Below are positions 26,268 to 35,769 of a stretch of DNA of 64,000 nucleotides, piece by piece. The notes below the pieces were generated by a model. That model was not told the origin of the DNA and did no database searches. It worked only from the letters and a program-made list of their open reading frames with translations. Position 1 is the first letter of the stretch. Every line of letters starts with the position of its first letter. This DNA is from Actinomycetota bacterium (GTDB lineage: Bacteria > Actinomycetota > Thermoleophilia > BMS3ABIN01), in assembly GCA_023382335.1 (NCBI GenBank), contig JAMCPM010000007.1, positions 26,388 to 90,387 of the forward strand, written 5' to 3'. The position numbers were made by a program, and so were the translations under genes.

Positions 26268-26939
26268 ATGAGTCAGGCAGCCCAGGTACTCACGGAAGCA
26301 AGCGAAGAATATATCGAGGCGATATACAAGATGTCCCTGGAGGGACAGGTGATCGCCGCCCGTCTTGCCGAGCGCATGAAGGTGTCGCCGCCCACGGTCG
26401 CCGACATGCTCAAGCGCCTCGCGGAGAAAGGCCTGGTCAAATCCAGCCGCCGCGATGGCGTCAGGCTGACCAGCAGGGGCCAGGAGACCGCCGAAGCGCT
26501 CGTGCGCCGCCACCGGCTATGGGAGCGGTTCCTCACCGACGTGCTGGGGCTCAACTGGGACGAAGTCCACGAGGAGGCCTGCAAGCTCGAGCACGCCATG
26601 AGCCCCCAGGTCGAGGAGAAGCTCGCCCAGATCCTGGGCAATCCCGAGACCTGTCCGCATGGATATCCCATCCCCGGGACCCGCGGCGCCGAGAAGCGCG
26701 CCCGCGAGGCCAAGCCTCTTTCCTCCCTGTCCGTCGGCGACGAGGCCGTCATCGAACGCGTTTCCGAGGAAGATTCCCAGCTGCTGCAGTACCTTGCCAC
26801 ACTGGGGCTGCTTCCCAACGCCAAGGTCTCGGTCAAGGAGATCGCGCCCTTCAAGGGCCCGATGCTGGTCAAGGTCTGCGGCGCCCAGTACGCCCTGGGC
26901 CAGGAAGTCGCGTCAAAGATCATGGTGAAGAGCAAGTAG
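26268..26939 (+). CDS. DtxR/MntR-family metal-dependent repressor with FeoA domain
   Basis: A 223-residue regulator behind GAAGGGGGACCCC. Domain order: winged helix (residues 1-75, with EYIEAIYKM and VSPPTVADMLKRLAEKGLV), metal-binding/dimerisation domain (about 76-145, RRHRLWERFL, EEACKLEHAMS, CPHGYPIPG), and an SH3-like FeoA domain (about 150-220, LSVGDEAVIERVSE to GQEVASKIMVK). Such proteins bind Fe2+ or Mn2+ and repress uptake genes when metal is plentiful. It is immediately followed by feoB and is likely autoregulated through the palindrome at its own promoter. Confidence 0.95.
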   Translation: MSQAAQVLTEASEEYIEAIYKMSLEGQVIAARLAERMKVSPPTVADMLKRLAEKGLVKSSRRDGVRLTSRGQETAEALVRRHRLWERFLTDVLGLNWDEVHEEACKLEHAMSPQVEEKLAQILGNPETCPHGYPIPGTRGAEKRAREAKPLSSLSVGDEAVIERVSEEDSQLLQYLATLGLLPNAKVSVKEIAPFKGPMLVKVCGAQYALGQEVASKIMVKSK

Positions 26940-26979
26940 CCGGCCCCCTGGCTCCTTCCGAAAAAGAGGCTGACCGATC

Positions 26980-29013
26980 ATGCAATTCTCTTCGTGCCAT
27001 AGCGCTCTCGGCAAACTCCGCGGCGAGACCGATTTCACCATCGCCCTGGCCGGCAACCCCAACGTGGGTAAATCCAGCGTCTTCAATATCCTCACCGGCA
27101 TGGGGGTCGAGACCGCCAATTATCCCGGCAAGACGGTGGAAGTAAACATCGCCACCACCACCCTGGACGATAGCCGCATCGGCATCATCGACCTTCCCGG
27201 AACCTATGCGCTGGGCGCCGTGTCGGAAGACCAGTGGGTGGCGCGCCAGGGAGTGCTAGACGGCAATCCCGACGCCGTGATGATGGTCGTCGACGCCACC
27301 AACCTTACACGCAACCTTTACATGGTGCTACAGTTCCTCGAGCTTGGCTATCCCATGGTGCTGGCATTGAACGTGCTCGATGTCGCCCGGCGCGAAGGCC
27401 GAGACATCGATATCGCCGCCCTTTCGGACCGCCTGGGTGTGCCCATCCTGCCCACGGTCGCCAATCGCGGCGAGGGCCTTGATGAACTCATCATCGCCGC
27501 CGAGGAAGTCGCCCGCGGCCGCATCATGCCCCATCCCCACGACCTCGTCTACGGTCAGGATGTGGAGAAGGACATCACCATTCTGACTGACGCCATCGCC
27601 GCCGCCGAGCTCAACGACCCTTACAATCTGCCGCACCGCGCCCTGGCGCTGCTGCTGCTGGAGAACGATCCCGAGTTCATCGAGCTGACCTCGGCCATGC
27701 CCGGGTGGCAGCCGGTGCTGGATCTGGCGGAGCGGCTGCGCGGGCACATCGAGGAAGAGCACGGCCAGGCATCGGCCACGCGCATCGCCGCCGAGCGCCA
27801 CGCGCTGGCGGCCATCATCGCCGAGGAGGTCGAGACCGTCTCGACCACCCGCAAGATCGGCCTGGGCGAACGCCTCTGGCGTTACACCACTCGGCCGCTG
27901 ACGGGCGTGCCCATCCTCTTCCTGGTGCTGGGCCTGGTCTTCGTGCTGATGTACTTCGTCGGCCAGAGGCTCGCGGATTTCCTGAGCGGCACCTGGGGGG
28001 CCCTGGTGGCCCATCCGCTCACGTCCCTTCTCTACGACGACTTCGGAAACAATGTTGTCACCAATACTCTCTTGTGGGCCGTCAGCGGCATGCAGGCGGC
28101 GCTCACGGTCGGCATCCCCTACGTGCTGGTCTTCTATCTGGTGCTGGCATTCCTGGAGGACTCCGGCTACCTCAATTCGGTGGCCTTCCTGACCGACTCG
28201 GTGATGCACAAGTTCGGACTGCACGGCCGGGCGATGATACCTATCATCGCCGGCGCCGGCTGCAACGTTCCGGCGATCATCGGTACGCGCGTGCTGACGA
28301 CCATGCGCGAGCGCCTCATCGCCGGCACTCTCATCGTCATGGTCCCCTGCAGCGCCCGCAGCGCCGTCATCTTCGGCGCCGTCGGCTTCTACGCCGGTTG
28401 GCAGGCGGCTCTGGGGATCTACGTCATCGTCGGGGTTTTGTGGGTGCTGCTGGGGCTCGGCCTCAACAAGGTGATGCCGGGGAAATCGGCCGGGCTGGTG
28501 ATGGAGATGTTCCCGTTCCGCCGGCCGCACCTGGGGACGGTCTTCAGGAAGACCTGGTTCCGCTTCAAGGCTTTCGTCTTCATGGCGGTGCCGATCCTGC
28601 TGGTCGGCAGCCTGCTGCTGGGGCTACTGTTCGAGAGCGGCCACCTCTTCGATCTTGCCAGCATATTCTCGCCCGTGGTCGAGAACTGGATGGGCCTGCC
28701 GCCGGTCGCGGGGCTGGTGCTGATCATGGCTATCCTGAGGAAGGAACTGGCGCTGCAGCTGCTGACGACCATGGCGATCATCATGGGAGCCAGCGCCGCC
28801 GTCGATAACAACCTGCTGCTGATCATGGACAAGCAGCAGCTGTTCGTCTTCGCGCTGGTGACGGCGATCTACATTCCCTGTGCGGCCACGATCGCGGCGC
28901 TCTCGAGGGAGATGGGATGGGTGCGCGCCCTTGTCATCATGGCCTTCACGGTTGCGCTGGCGGTGCTGGTCGGCGGTGTCGTCCACCAGATTTTCACCGT
29001 CTTTACGGGCTAA
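26980..29013 (+). CDS. feoB: Ferrous iron transporter B
   Basis: A 677-residue inner-membrane protein. The N-terminal G domain has G1 GNPNVGKS (about residues 25-32), G3 DLPGTYALG and G4 NVLD, followed by the helical GDI region. The membrane part carries the two gate domains, with IPIIAGAGCNVPAI in the first and the later FRRPHLGTVFRKTWFRFKAF segment. It is somewhat shorter than E. coli FeoB (773). It imports Fe2+ driven or gated by nucleotide binding. It is co-transcribed with the DtxR-FeoA regulator upstream (40-nt gap); the FeoA function may be supplied by that regulator's C-terminal domain, as no separate feoA exists here. Confidence 0.96.
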   Translation: MQFSSCHSALGKLRGETDFTIALAGNPNVGKSSVFNILTGMGVETANYPGKTVEVNIATTTLDDSRIGIIDLPGTYALGAVSEDQWVARQGVLDGNPDAVMMVVDATNLTRNLYMVLQFLELGYPMVLALNVLDVARREGRDIDIAALSDRLGVPILPTVANRGEGLDELIIAAEEVARGRIMPHPHDLVYGQDVEKDITILTDAIAAAELNDPYNLPHRALALLLLENDPEFIELTSAMPGWQPVLDLAERLRGHIEEEHGQASATRIAAERHALAAIIAEEVETVSTTRKIGLGERLWRYTTRPLTGVPILFLVLGLVFVLMYFVGQRLADFLSGTWGALVAHPLTSLLYDDFGNNVVTNTLLWAVSGMQAALTVGIPYVLVFYLVLAFLEDSGYLNSVAFLTDSVMHKFGLHGRAMIPIIAGAGCNVPAIIGTRVLTTMRERLIAGTLIVMVPCSARSAVIFGAVGFYAGWQAALGIYVIVGVLWVLLGLGLNKVMPGKSAGLVMEMFPFRRPHLGTVFRKTWFRFKAFVFMAVPILLVGSLLLGLLFESGHLFDLASIFSPVVENWMGLPPVAGLVLIMAILRKELALQLLTTMAIIMGASAAVDNNLLLIMDKQQLFVFALVTAIYIPCAATIAALSREMGWVRALVIMAFTVALAVLVGGVVHQIFTVFTG

Positions 29014-29045
29014 GACATTAAGATAAGACCGGGGGAGGACGTCTG

Positions 29046-29753
29046 TTGAATCCGGGAACCCAGGATCCCTTGAGCAAGGGGAATGAAAACCGCAGAAAAC
29101 TGCTGGGCCGCGGCGTCAGGCTGGAATATTTCACTATCGGCTACAACCTGCTCGAAGCCCTGGTCGCGGCCGCCGCCGGATTCGCAGCCGGCAGCGTCGC
29201 CCTGGTGGGTTTCGGCCTGGACAGCCTGATCGAGGTCACCGCCGCCGTGGCATTGCTATGGCGATTCCGTCGCGAGCTTGGGCTTGGCGGGAGCGGCAGA
29301 GGGACAGACAGCGCGGGAGAAGAAACCGCCCTTGATGGAAATGATCGTGGCGATCACAAGGATTTCGAACGCAAGGCGCTGTTCGTAGTCGCCCTTACCT
29401 TTTTTGCCCTGGCCGCCTACATCGTTCTTCAGTCGGGCTACAACCTGATCTATGCCAGAGAGGTCCGGGAGAGCACCCTGGGCATCGCCGTCGCGATCGT
29501 CTCACTTGTGGTCATGCCGGTCCTGGCGCTCTCCAAGCAGAGGGTAGCCCGGGCGCTCCAGAGCAAATCGCTCGCGGCTGAGGCCAGGGAGACCTGGCTG
29601 TGCGCTTATCTCTCCGTGGTGCTGCTGCTGGGCCTGTCGTTAAACGCTCTCTTCGGATGGCAGCAGGCAGACTCGATTGCCGCCCTGGCGATGCTCCCCC
29701 TGGTAATCAAGGAAGGACTCGAGGCGCTCGAAGAAGCGGACGAAGCGGACTGA
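29046..29753 (+). CDS. Cation-diffusion-facilitator-like membrane transporter
   Basis: A 235-residue protein starting at TTG behind GGGGGAGG, 32 nt after feoB, hence in the iron operon. About five membrane helices can be seen. The first half carries the GFGLDSLIEV motif, the form of the CDF metal-binding helix (D in helix 2) found in a short CDF-like subgroup, and the second half has the corresponding ...AEARETWLCAYLSVVLLLGL and GWQQADSIAAL. There is no C-terminal cytoplasmic domain. CDF proteins export divalent metals. Its place after feoB suggests iron or manganese balance, which is an inference. Confidence 0.75.
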   Translation: MNPGTQDPLSKGNENRRKLLGRGVRLEYFTIGYNLLEALVAAAAGFAAGSVALVGFGLDSLIEVTAAVALLWRFRRELGLGGSGRGTDSAGEETALDGNDRGDHKDFERKALFVVALTFFALAAYIVLQSGYNLIYAREVRESTLGIAVAIVSLVVMPVLALSKQRVARALQSKSLAAEARETWLCAYLSVVLLLGLSLNALFGWQQADSIAALAMLPLVIKEGLEALEEADEAD

Positions 29754-29819
29754 TCCTAAACCGGAACTGATCCCGAGAGCGGACTGATCCCGGCATCGAT
29801 GCCGTGACGCAGGTCCGGC

Positions 29820-30365
29820 CTACATGCCGCCCGTGCTCGAACCCGAACCGGAATCCAGCTTGGCCAGGACGATATTGGCGACCTTCTTGGCCTGCTCCAG
29901 CGCCGGCTTGTCGCTGGCCGGGTCGGTTCCGGGCGGATTGCCTCCGCCGGTGGCGTAAACGCAGGTGTCGCCCGACGCCGCGTGAACCAGCAGTACTGAC
30001 TTGTCCCAGGAAGCATGCATGCCTATTCCCTCAACCGGCTCCGCCGCCGGGTTGGTGGCGAGGTTGGAGTAGTCGGCCATGCTGCAGGGCTTGACGATGA
30101 TGACGTTGGCGATGCGCGGGGCCGCGCCCTTGGTCATGTAGGAACAGGATTTGGTGTTGTCGGCATCGCTGCGCTCGGCCTCGTTCACGGGCTCGCCCAG
30201 CACCGCTTCGGCGTCAGTCTTGGTGAAGGCTCCGCAGGGGTCGGGAACATCAGCGTTGTTTACCGCCTGGGTCGAGGAAGTCGTGTCAGTTGAACTTCCG
30301 CAGGCTGCTACGACTCCGGCGAACAATACCACAAAAATAGTTGCTATCAAAAAGCGAAGCTTCAT
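29820..30365 (-). CDS. DUF3558-like lipoprotein
   Basis: A 181-residue lipoprotein. The signal sequence FLIATIFVVLFAGVVAACGS has the lipobox VAAC. After a Ser/Thr linker the domain begins DPCGAFTKTDAEAVLGEPV, the pattern of DUF3558-type actinobacterial lipoproteins (a PC..L...DA...LG opening), with further cysteines at CSYM, KPCSM and DTCVYA that could form two disulfides. The function of the family is unknown. It is convergent with the iron operon and divergent from the small gene at 30611. Confidence 0.7.
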   Translation of the reverse strand: MKLRFLIATIFVVLFAGVVAACGSSTDTTSSTQAVNNADVPDPCGAFTKTDAEAVLGEPVNEAERSDADNTKSCSYMTKGAAPRIANVIIVKPCSMADYSNLATNPAAEPVEGIGMHASWDKSVLLVHAASGDTCVYATGGGNPPGTDPASDKPALEQAKKVANIVLAKLDSGSGSSTGGM

Positions 30366-30610
30366 TAACGGCCATCCTTGTACGTGGGGAGCGATCAGGG
30401 AATGAGGGTAATATACCCCTGCAAGCCCGGCAATTCAAGTTAAACCGGGCCGGCCGTGCGAGGCTGAAGCCACCACTGCGGCAAGGAAGAACCCGGCTCG
30501 CCCCGGCCCCGGAATCCGGTTGACAAAAAGGTTAAGTTTTCCATCACCTTTCCCGATAGGAGTTCCCACAAGAGGCGGACTCACTCACCTTTGGGGAGGA
30601 GGTGAATAAA

Positions 30611-30880
30611 ATGGCAATCGATGCCAAGGCCAGGACCCAGCCGGTCAGGGCCAGGATTCTCACCGATGAGTACGAGATCGAGGGCAACGTACACATCAAA
30701 CCGGGTGTCTACCGCGGACGCGTTTCGGACATTCTCAATGCTCCGGAAGTGGAATTCATCCCGGTGACCCAGGCAAAATGCACCAGCCGCGCCTCAGCGG
30801 ACTCCAAACCGGTCAGTACCGACTGCACCATCGTCCAGGTGCGCACGATCAAGATGGTCTTTCCGTTCGAGGACTCATAA
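30611..30880 (+). CDS. Small cytoplasmic protein, possibly DUF6812-like
   Basis: An 89-residue product. The ATG at 30611 is 8 nt after GGGGAGGAGG; a GTG at 30602 overlaps that site and is unlikely to be used. The sequence has no signal or membrane segment. It reads like a small beta-barrel: ARILTDEYEIEGNVHIKPGVYRGRVSDILN, then FIPVTQAKCTS and VRTIKMVFPFEDS. The pattern TD.Y.IEG....GRVSD.LN..E..FI.VT.A is one I associate with small conserved actinobacterial proteins of unknown role. A TTGACA at 30520 may be its -35, but no good -10 was found. Confidence 0.7.
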   Translation: MAIDAKARTQPVRARILTDEYEIEGNVHIKPGVYRGRVSDILNAPEVEFIPVTQAKCTSRASADSKPVSTDCTIVQVRTIKMVFPFEDS

Positions 30881-30884
30881 ACCG

Positions 30885-30935
30885 GGCGTTTTGCGCCACC
30901 ATAGCCGGCGTTTTGCGCCACCATAGCCGGCGTTT
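30885..30935 (+). repeat. 22-bp tandem direct repeat
   Basis: GGCGTTTTGCGCCACCATAGCC occurs twice head to tail (30885-30906 and 30907-30928), followed by a partial third GGCGTTT. Each unit contains a small GGCG...CGCC dyad. It lies just after the stop of the small gene. Confidence 0.85.
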
Positions 30936-30988
30936 ACCCTTGGCGCAAGCCGTTTTGCCACCGTTTTCAGGCGATTGGCTTTGTCCAT

Positions 30989-31034
30989 ATTGTACAAGTG
31001 GAAGGTTAATTTATTGTACAATTGGATAAAATAA
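30989..31034 (+). promoter_or_regulatory. Paired TTGTACAA elements at the PucR regulator promoter
   Basis: ATTGTACAAGTG (30989-31000) and ATTGTACAATTG (31013-31024) are two palindromic sites 24 nt apart, centre to centre, followed at once by GGATAAAATAA (31024-31034), which could supply a -10. A weaker TTTGTACAG lies at 31089-31097. The 12-mer and the 11-mer both recur upstream of the glutamate synthase cluster (35581-35629). Confidence 0.6.
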
Positions 31035-31145
31035 TCGTATGGAAAAACGCATATTATTTATGCAGGTAACAGAGAAACGGTTCCGCTATTTGTACAGCGG
31101 GACCGGCGGACCTCAAGCATCTTACCTGCTGCGAAAGGAAAAACG

Positions 31146-32828
31146 GTGGCGCTGCGCGTAGCGGAAATCCTGAAATTACCGATCCTGGCCGACGCCAGGG
31201 TGCTGGCTGGCGAGAAGGGGCTGGACCGCGAGGTCTCGCAGGTGACTGTAGGCGAGGTCCCCGACATCGGCGACTGGCTCACCGGCGGCGAGCTGGTCCT
31301 CTCCACATTCTTTGCCGTTGAGACCACACCCGAGGCCCAGGTCGAATTCACCCGCAAGATCGTCAAGGCCGGCGCCGCGGGCCTGCTGGTCAAACCCGGG
31401 CGCTTCATCGAAGAGGTCAGCCCGGCGATCCTCGAGCTCGGCCGCAAGCATGACTTCCCCATCGTCGAGGTTCCTCCCGAAGTTCGCTGGACGCACATCA
31501 CCGCCGAGATCTCAGAGCAGATCGTCGGCGAGCACCTGGCGCTGTTGCGCCGCTCCCAGGACATCCATCACCGGCTGCTCGAGGTCGTCATCGACGGCGG
31601 CAGCTGGAAGTCGATCGCGGAGACCACCTCCGAGCTGATCGGACGCCCGGTCTTGCTGGAGAATTCCTTTTCCGAGGTGCTCTCGGAATCGGCGCCGGCG
31701 GAGGATGACCCGAAGCTGGTCGCCGAGTTCGACGAGCTGCGCAAGGCGGCAGGAGCCAACGGGCGCGCCCGCGCGGCCAGTAGCGCCGAGCGCTACAACC
31801 GCACGCCGCTGAAAAAGAAGACGCAGTTTCCCGCCATGGTGACCGTGCCCATCATCGTCAGCCGCGACGTCCTTGGCTATGTATCGAGTTTTGAACGTGA
31901 CTCCGAGCTCAACGAGCTCGACCTCACCGCGCTGGAGAGCGCCGCCACCGTGGCCGCGGTCGAGATGGGCCGGGAGCTGACCCGGATGGAGGCCGAGACC
32001 CGCCTGCGCGGCGATTTCGTCGACGACCTGCTGGCCGACGAGTTCGACGGCGGGCCGACGATGCTGCAGCGCGCGAGCTTCCTGGGCGGCGACCTGAGCC
32101 AGGGATGCCTCTGCCTAATCGCCGACATCGATTCCTTCGGTGACCACGTGCGGGACAAAAAATTGACCGAGCCCGAAGTCCAGCAGATCAAGAACCGCTT
32201 CTTCAGCGGTGTCAAGCAGGAGATCCTCTCGCATCATCAGCACGCGCTGCTGACGCCCAAGAGCGACAACGTCATCGCCTTCCTGCCGCCGCTCAAGGAT
32301 GGGGATGCCAAGCTCATGTCTATCGCTAGGTCAACGGCCCTGCGCATCCGCCAGAGCTGCGCCGAGCTGCTGCCGGGGCTGACGGTGTCGATCGGCATCG
32401 GCCGCTTCCACGGGGACCCGCTGGAGACCAGGCGCGCCTACCGCGAGGCGCAGTCAGCGCTGCAGGTGAGCCAGAGGCTGGGGGAGACCGGCGCCATCGC
32501 CAGTTTCGACGACATGGGCATCTACAAACTCTTGCTGGGCGCGCTGGAGGAAGACCCGGAAGAGGTGCGCAACTTCTACCAGGAGACCATCGCCCGCATC
32601 GAGGATTACGACAAGCAGCACAATACCGACCTGGTCGGCACGCTCGAGGCTTACCTCGCCAACAACCGCAGCGTCGCCGCCACCGCCGAGGCGCTCTTCA
32701 CGCACCGGCACACGATCCGCTACCGCCTGGGCCGCATCAACGACCTCACCGGCCTGGATGTGCACCGCAGCGAGGACCAGGAAAAGCTCGGTTTCGGGCT
32801 CAAGGTCATGCGCCTGTTGCGTCGCTGA
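31146..32828 (+). CDS. PucR-family transcriptional regulator
   Basis: A 560-residue regulator starting at GTG. Domain order: N-terminal PucR domain (LRVAEILKLPILADARVLAG to about residue 125), a central GAF/GGDEF-like CdaR region (about 130-440), and the C-terminal PucR helix-turn-helix (NNRSVAATAEALFTHRHTIRYRLGRINDLTG, about 500-535). Family members respond to purine, amino acid or other nitrogen-related signals. Its promoter carries TTGTACAA sites that reappear before the glutamate synthase genes 4.6 kb downstream. Autoregulation and nitrogen control of that cluster are therefore plausible but inferred. Confidence 0.93.
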   Translation: MALRVAEILKLPILADARVLAGEKGLDREVSQVTVGEVPDIGDWLTGGELVLSTFFAVETTPEAQVEFTRKIVKAGAAGLLVKPGRFIEEVSPAILELGRKHDFPIVEVPPEVRWTHITAEISEQIVGEHLALLRRSQDIHHRLLEVVIDGGSWKSIAETTSELIGRPVLLENSFSEVLSESAPAEDDPKLVAEFDELRKAAGANGRARAASSAERYNRTPLKKKTQFPAMVTVPIIVSRDVLGYVSSFERDSELNELDLTALESAATVAAVEMGRELTRMEAETRLRGDFVDDLLADEFDGGPTMLQRASFLGGDLSQGCLCLIADIDSFGDHVRDKKLTEPEVQQIKNRFFSGVKQEILSHHQHALLTPKSDNVIAFLPPLKDGDAKLMSIARSTALRIRQSCAELLPGLTVSIGIGRFHGDPLETRRAYREAQSALQVSQRLGETGAIASFDDMGIYKLLLGALEEDPEEVRNFYQETIARIEDYDKQHNTDLVGTLEAYLANNRSVAATAEALFTHRHTIRYRLGRINDLTGLDVHRSEDQEKLGFGLKVMRLLRR

Positions 32829-33115
32829 CAGACGCTGGCACCGGCATTTTGCAGGCGCTAGCCAGAACTCCCCATCCGGTCTCATTTCAGAGTATTAACG
32901 GATTTAGCCTTCAGTACGCACCCGTATCCTAATTTTATGAGGGTCATTGGCCTTTTTAGCTATTAATGTTTAAACGAGATTTTAGCGGTTATCAAAATAT
33001 AAGTGAGTTTCCTTATTTGATGAGACGGGAGGTTTTATGGACGCAAATCATCTCACTAGAGTACACGGGTGGATCTAGTCTGAGAAAAACGATGAGGATG
33101 AAGGAGATCACGGCC

Positions 33116-35368
33116 ATGATGAAACTCAAACTTGCATTTAGTTTTGGGCTTGTGGTGCTATTGCTGGTAGCAACGGCCGGTACGTACGCTCTGGCAAAGA
33201 AGCCCGCCCCGGTAGGTCCCGTCCAGTTTCCCGGAAACAAAATCCAGCAGTTTGCGCAGCCACTATCGACTCTGGATGCAGCCGGTGGAACAATACAAAC
33301 CATCCTCGACAATGGAACCGAGATTCCAATGAGGATGGTGGAGTTGCGGGCTAATATGTTGCCGCCATCATTCGTCCCGGCGAATGGCCTGCCATACGCG
33401 GGCACGGCGGTCTTTGGTTACCGGGCCAGCGCAGCGCCTGTTGCTCCGTTAACCGCCGTTGATACTTACGTCAATCCGGTCATAGTTGCCTCACGGGGAA
33501 CACCGACCACGATACGGTACATCAACAACCTGACCACCAATGTCATCAACTGGAGGGCCTGGACCGACGCGAGTCTGCATTCTGCATTCCATCAGGCGGC
33601 GGACCAGGGGATGCCCATATCTGGCGATACAAACCACTACCAGGGACCGGTCCTGGCTGTGCCTCACCTTCATGGTGGTGAGGTCCCGGCGGTTATTGAT
33701 GGTGGGCCGGAAGCCTGGTTTGCCAGTAACGTACCGGGACCGGACACGGTAACACCCTACAAGACCCAGGGTCCCGCTTACTATTCCAAGGCCGGAGCGG
33801 CTTCCAACGAAGCTATTTACTCCTATCCTAATAACCAGGAGGCAGCCCCTCTCTGGTTCCATGACCATCTGCTGGGTGGTACGCGCCTCAACGCCACCTT
33901 CGCCGGTCTCGCCGGTGGTTACGCTCTTACTGACCCGGGTCTGACGTTGCCGACCGGGCTGTTGCCGGTCGGTCTGGACACAAATGGCAACGGCGCGATG
34001 GATGCCGCAAACGAAGTGGTGACGCCACTGGTTATCCAGGACCGCATGTTCGACACAAACGGCGAGTTGTTCTTCCCCAACGTTGGGATCAATCCGGAAC
34101 ATCCCTACTGGGTACCGGAATTCGTCGGCGATACGATCGTTGTCAACGGCAAGGCCTGGCCGTATCATAATGTAGACCAGCAGCGCTACCGCTTCTACCT
34201 GATTAACGGTTCCAACTCACGCCCCTATGATATGTTCCTGCAAGACCAGACCACCGGAGGCAAAGGTCCTGGAATGTGGGTCATCTCTACAGATGGCGGC
34301 TACCTGGACAATCCGGTTTACATTAACCCGAACGCCACCCAGGCGCAGATAAAGGCGGGTGCACAGAAGAGCCTGATGATGATGCCAGGCGAGCGCTACG
34401 AGGTCATCATCGACTTCGCCGGAGTGCCAGCCGGGACGAACCTGATACTGCGCAACACCGCGCCAACGGTCATGGGCAATCCCAAGGCCAGCCTCGACGG
34501 GCGCATCATGCAGTTCCGGGTATCCGGCACCGTACCCGCAGGTGGCGACAAGAGCTATAATCCGGCTACTTCTCTCACGCCGTTACGCGCCGGCGCGCCT
34601 ATCGTCCGCTTGCCGGGAACGCCCGGTGGCCCCGCCATCAGCCCTGCGACCGTGAACACGACCCGTCTGCTTACCTTGAACGAAGTGGCTGGAGCCGGGG
34701 GCCCGCTTGAGGCATTGGTCAACAACTCCAAGTGGAGCGGTCTGCGTCCCGATATGACTCCGATACCCGGGTCAACGCTGATGAATGGCACCAACCAGGG
34801 CGCCTTCAGCTTCCAGGGCAACTACATTACGGAGACGCCCAACGAGGGCAATACGGAGGTCTGGGAAATCGTCAACCTGACGGCTGACTCCCATCCCATC
34901 CACCTCCACGCGGTACAGTTCCAGCTGATAGACCGTCAGCCGATCAATGCAAAGGGCTACGCGGCAATATACGGCGCGTCATTCCCAGGTGGACTCTATG
35001 TCGCTGGTAACGGTCCTCCTGGCGCCTACAATACTCCCAACGCAGCAGGAGCTATTGGGGGCAATCCTGACGTGACGCCGTTCCTGCTCGGAGCGCCTCT
35101 GGCGCCACTGCCTAATGAGGCAGGCTGGAAAGACACGGTCATCATGCGCCCGGGCGAAAGGACACGCATTGCCGTGCGCTGGGCGCCACAAGACACTGCT
35201 TCAGGAGTTACGGGCAGCTTCACCTTCACTCCCAACATCCTGAACGGAGTCTATGTCTGGCACTGCCACATCACCGACCACGAAGATAACGAGATGATGA
35301 GGCCTGACATGATAATGCCGAACACGGTAGAAACAGCCAGGAGCTTCAAGCAAGGCATAAACTACTAG
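33116..35368 (+). CDS. Secreted multicopper oxidase
   Basis: The start chosen is the ATG at 33116, 9 nt after AAGGAG, giving a signal peptide (MMKLKLAFSFGLVVLLLVATAG, cut near TYALA) and 750 residues. A frame open to 32966 has no site. All four copper motifs are present: HLHGGEV, WFHDHLLGG, HPIHLHAVQF and HCHITDHEDNEMM, with the type 1 copper Cys-His pair in the last. The protein is longer than typical laccases (about 500-600), mostly through extra loops between domains. The family oxidises phenols, bilirubin or metal ions outside the cell. It differs clearly from the second oxidase at 62050. Confidence 0.93.
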   Translation: MMKLKLAFSFGLVVLLLVATAGTYALAKKPAPVGPVQFPGNKIQQFAQPLSTLDAAGGTIQTILDNGTEIPMRMVELRANMLPPSFVPANGLPYAGTAVFGYRASAAPVAPLTAVDTYVNPVIVASRGTPTTIRYINNLTTNVINWRAWTDASLHSAFHQAADQGMPISGDTNHYQGPVLAVPHLHGGEVPAVIDGGPEAWFASNVPGPDTVTPYKTQGPAYYSKAGAASNEAIYSYPNNQEAAPLWFHDHLLGGTRLNATFAGLAGGYALTDPGLTLPTGLLPVGLDTNGNGAMDAANEVVTPLVIQDRMFDTNGELFFPNVGINPEHPYWVPEFVGDTIVVNGKAWPYHNVDQQRYRFYLINGSNSRPYDMFLQDQTTGGKGPGMWVISTDGGYLDNPVYINPNATQAQIKAGAQKSLMMMPGERYEVIIDFAGVPAGTNLILRNTAPTVMGNPKASLDGRIMQFRVSGTVPAGGDKSYNPATSLTPLRAGAPIVRLPGTPGGPAISPATVNTTRLLTLNEVAGAGGPLEALVNNSKWSGLRPDMTPIPGSTLMNGTNQGAFSFQGNYITETPNEGNTEVWEIVNLTADSHPIHLHAVQFQLIDRQPINAKGYAAIYGASFPGGLYVAGNGPPGAYNTPNAAGAIGGNPDVTPFLLGAPLAPLPNEAGWKDTVIMRPGERTRIAVRWAPQDTASGVTGSFTFTPNILNGVYVWHCHITDHEDNEMMRPDMIMPNTVETARSFKQGINY

Positions 35369-35390
35369 GCAACAATACAAATGAGGCCAA

Positions 35391-35423
35391 AGAGGGGGCC
35401 GCCGCAAGGCGGCCCCCTCTTTT
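35391..35423 (+). terminator. Intrinsic terminator after the multicopper oxidase gene
   Basis: A perfect 13-bp stem (AGAGGGGGCCGCC, loop GCAA, GGCGGCCCCCTCT) is followed by TTT. It lies 22 nt beyond the stop codon. Confidence 0.93.
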
Positions 35424-35537
35424 CCGGTGCGTTCGGCAGGGCGCACTCACCTGGATGTGATATTCCATCACCCCCGGCACCGGCACCGGCACGCACATCC
35501 TCGCGCCAGCTTCTCAATCCCCCGAGCAGCGCTGTGT

Positions 35538-35629
35538 CTGTACAACTGCATAACCTGGTCCAGCTTTACTTTATCCAGCGGGATAAAATAACCGCCCTCA
35601 CCCAGAGCTATACTCCAATTGTACAAGTG
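35538..35629 (+). promoter_or_regulatory. TTGTACAA-type elements upstream of the glutamate synthase cluster
   Basis: CTGTACAACTG (35538-35548), the 11-mer GGATAAAATAA (35581-35591) and AATTGTACAAGTG (35617-35629). The last shares a 12-mer exactly with the PucR promoter, as does the 11-mer. They lie 140-230 nt before the glutaminase subunit gene. The remainder of the 400-nt gap 35369-35769 holds only the terminator. Confidence 0.6.
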
Positions 35630-35769
35630 TCTGCGCTGGCAAAGGATTTGGAGTCAATACCGAGGGGGTTGAGGCAGCCAATACCTCCGCCTTTAATGTA
35701 TAATACTCCCCGCGCCATTTCCCGGTGTCTGAACCGAAACTGACTAAGATTTTACCGAGGCTTGCAACT

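Noticed and set aside
27328..28530. Minus-strand 400-codon frame opposite feoB
   Set aside because: It is a shadow frame rich in His, Gln, Arg and Asp, without ribosome binding site, inside a certain feoB.
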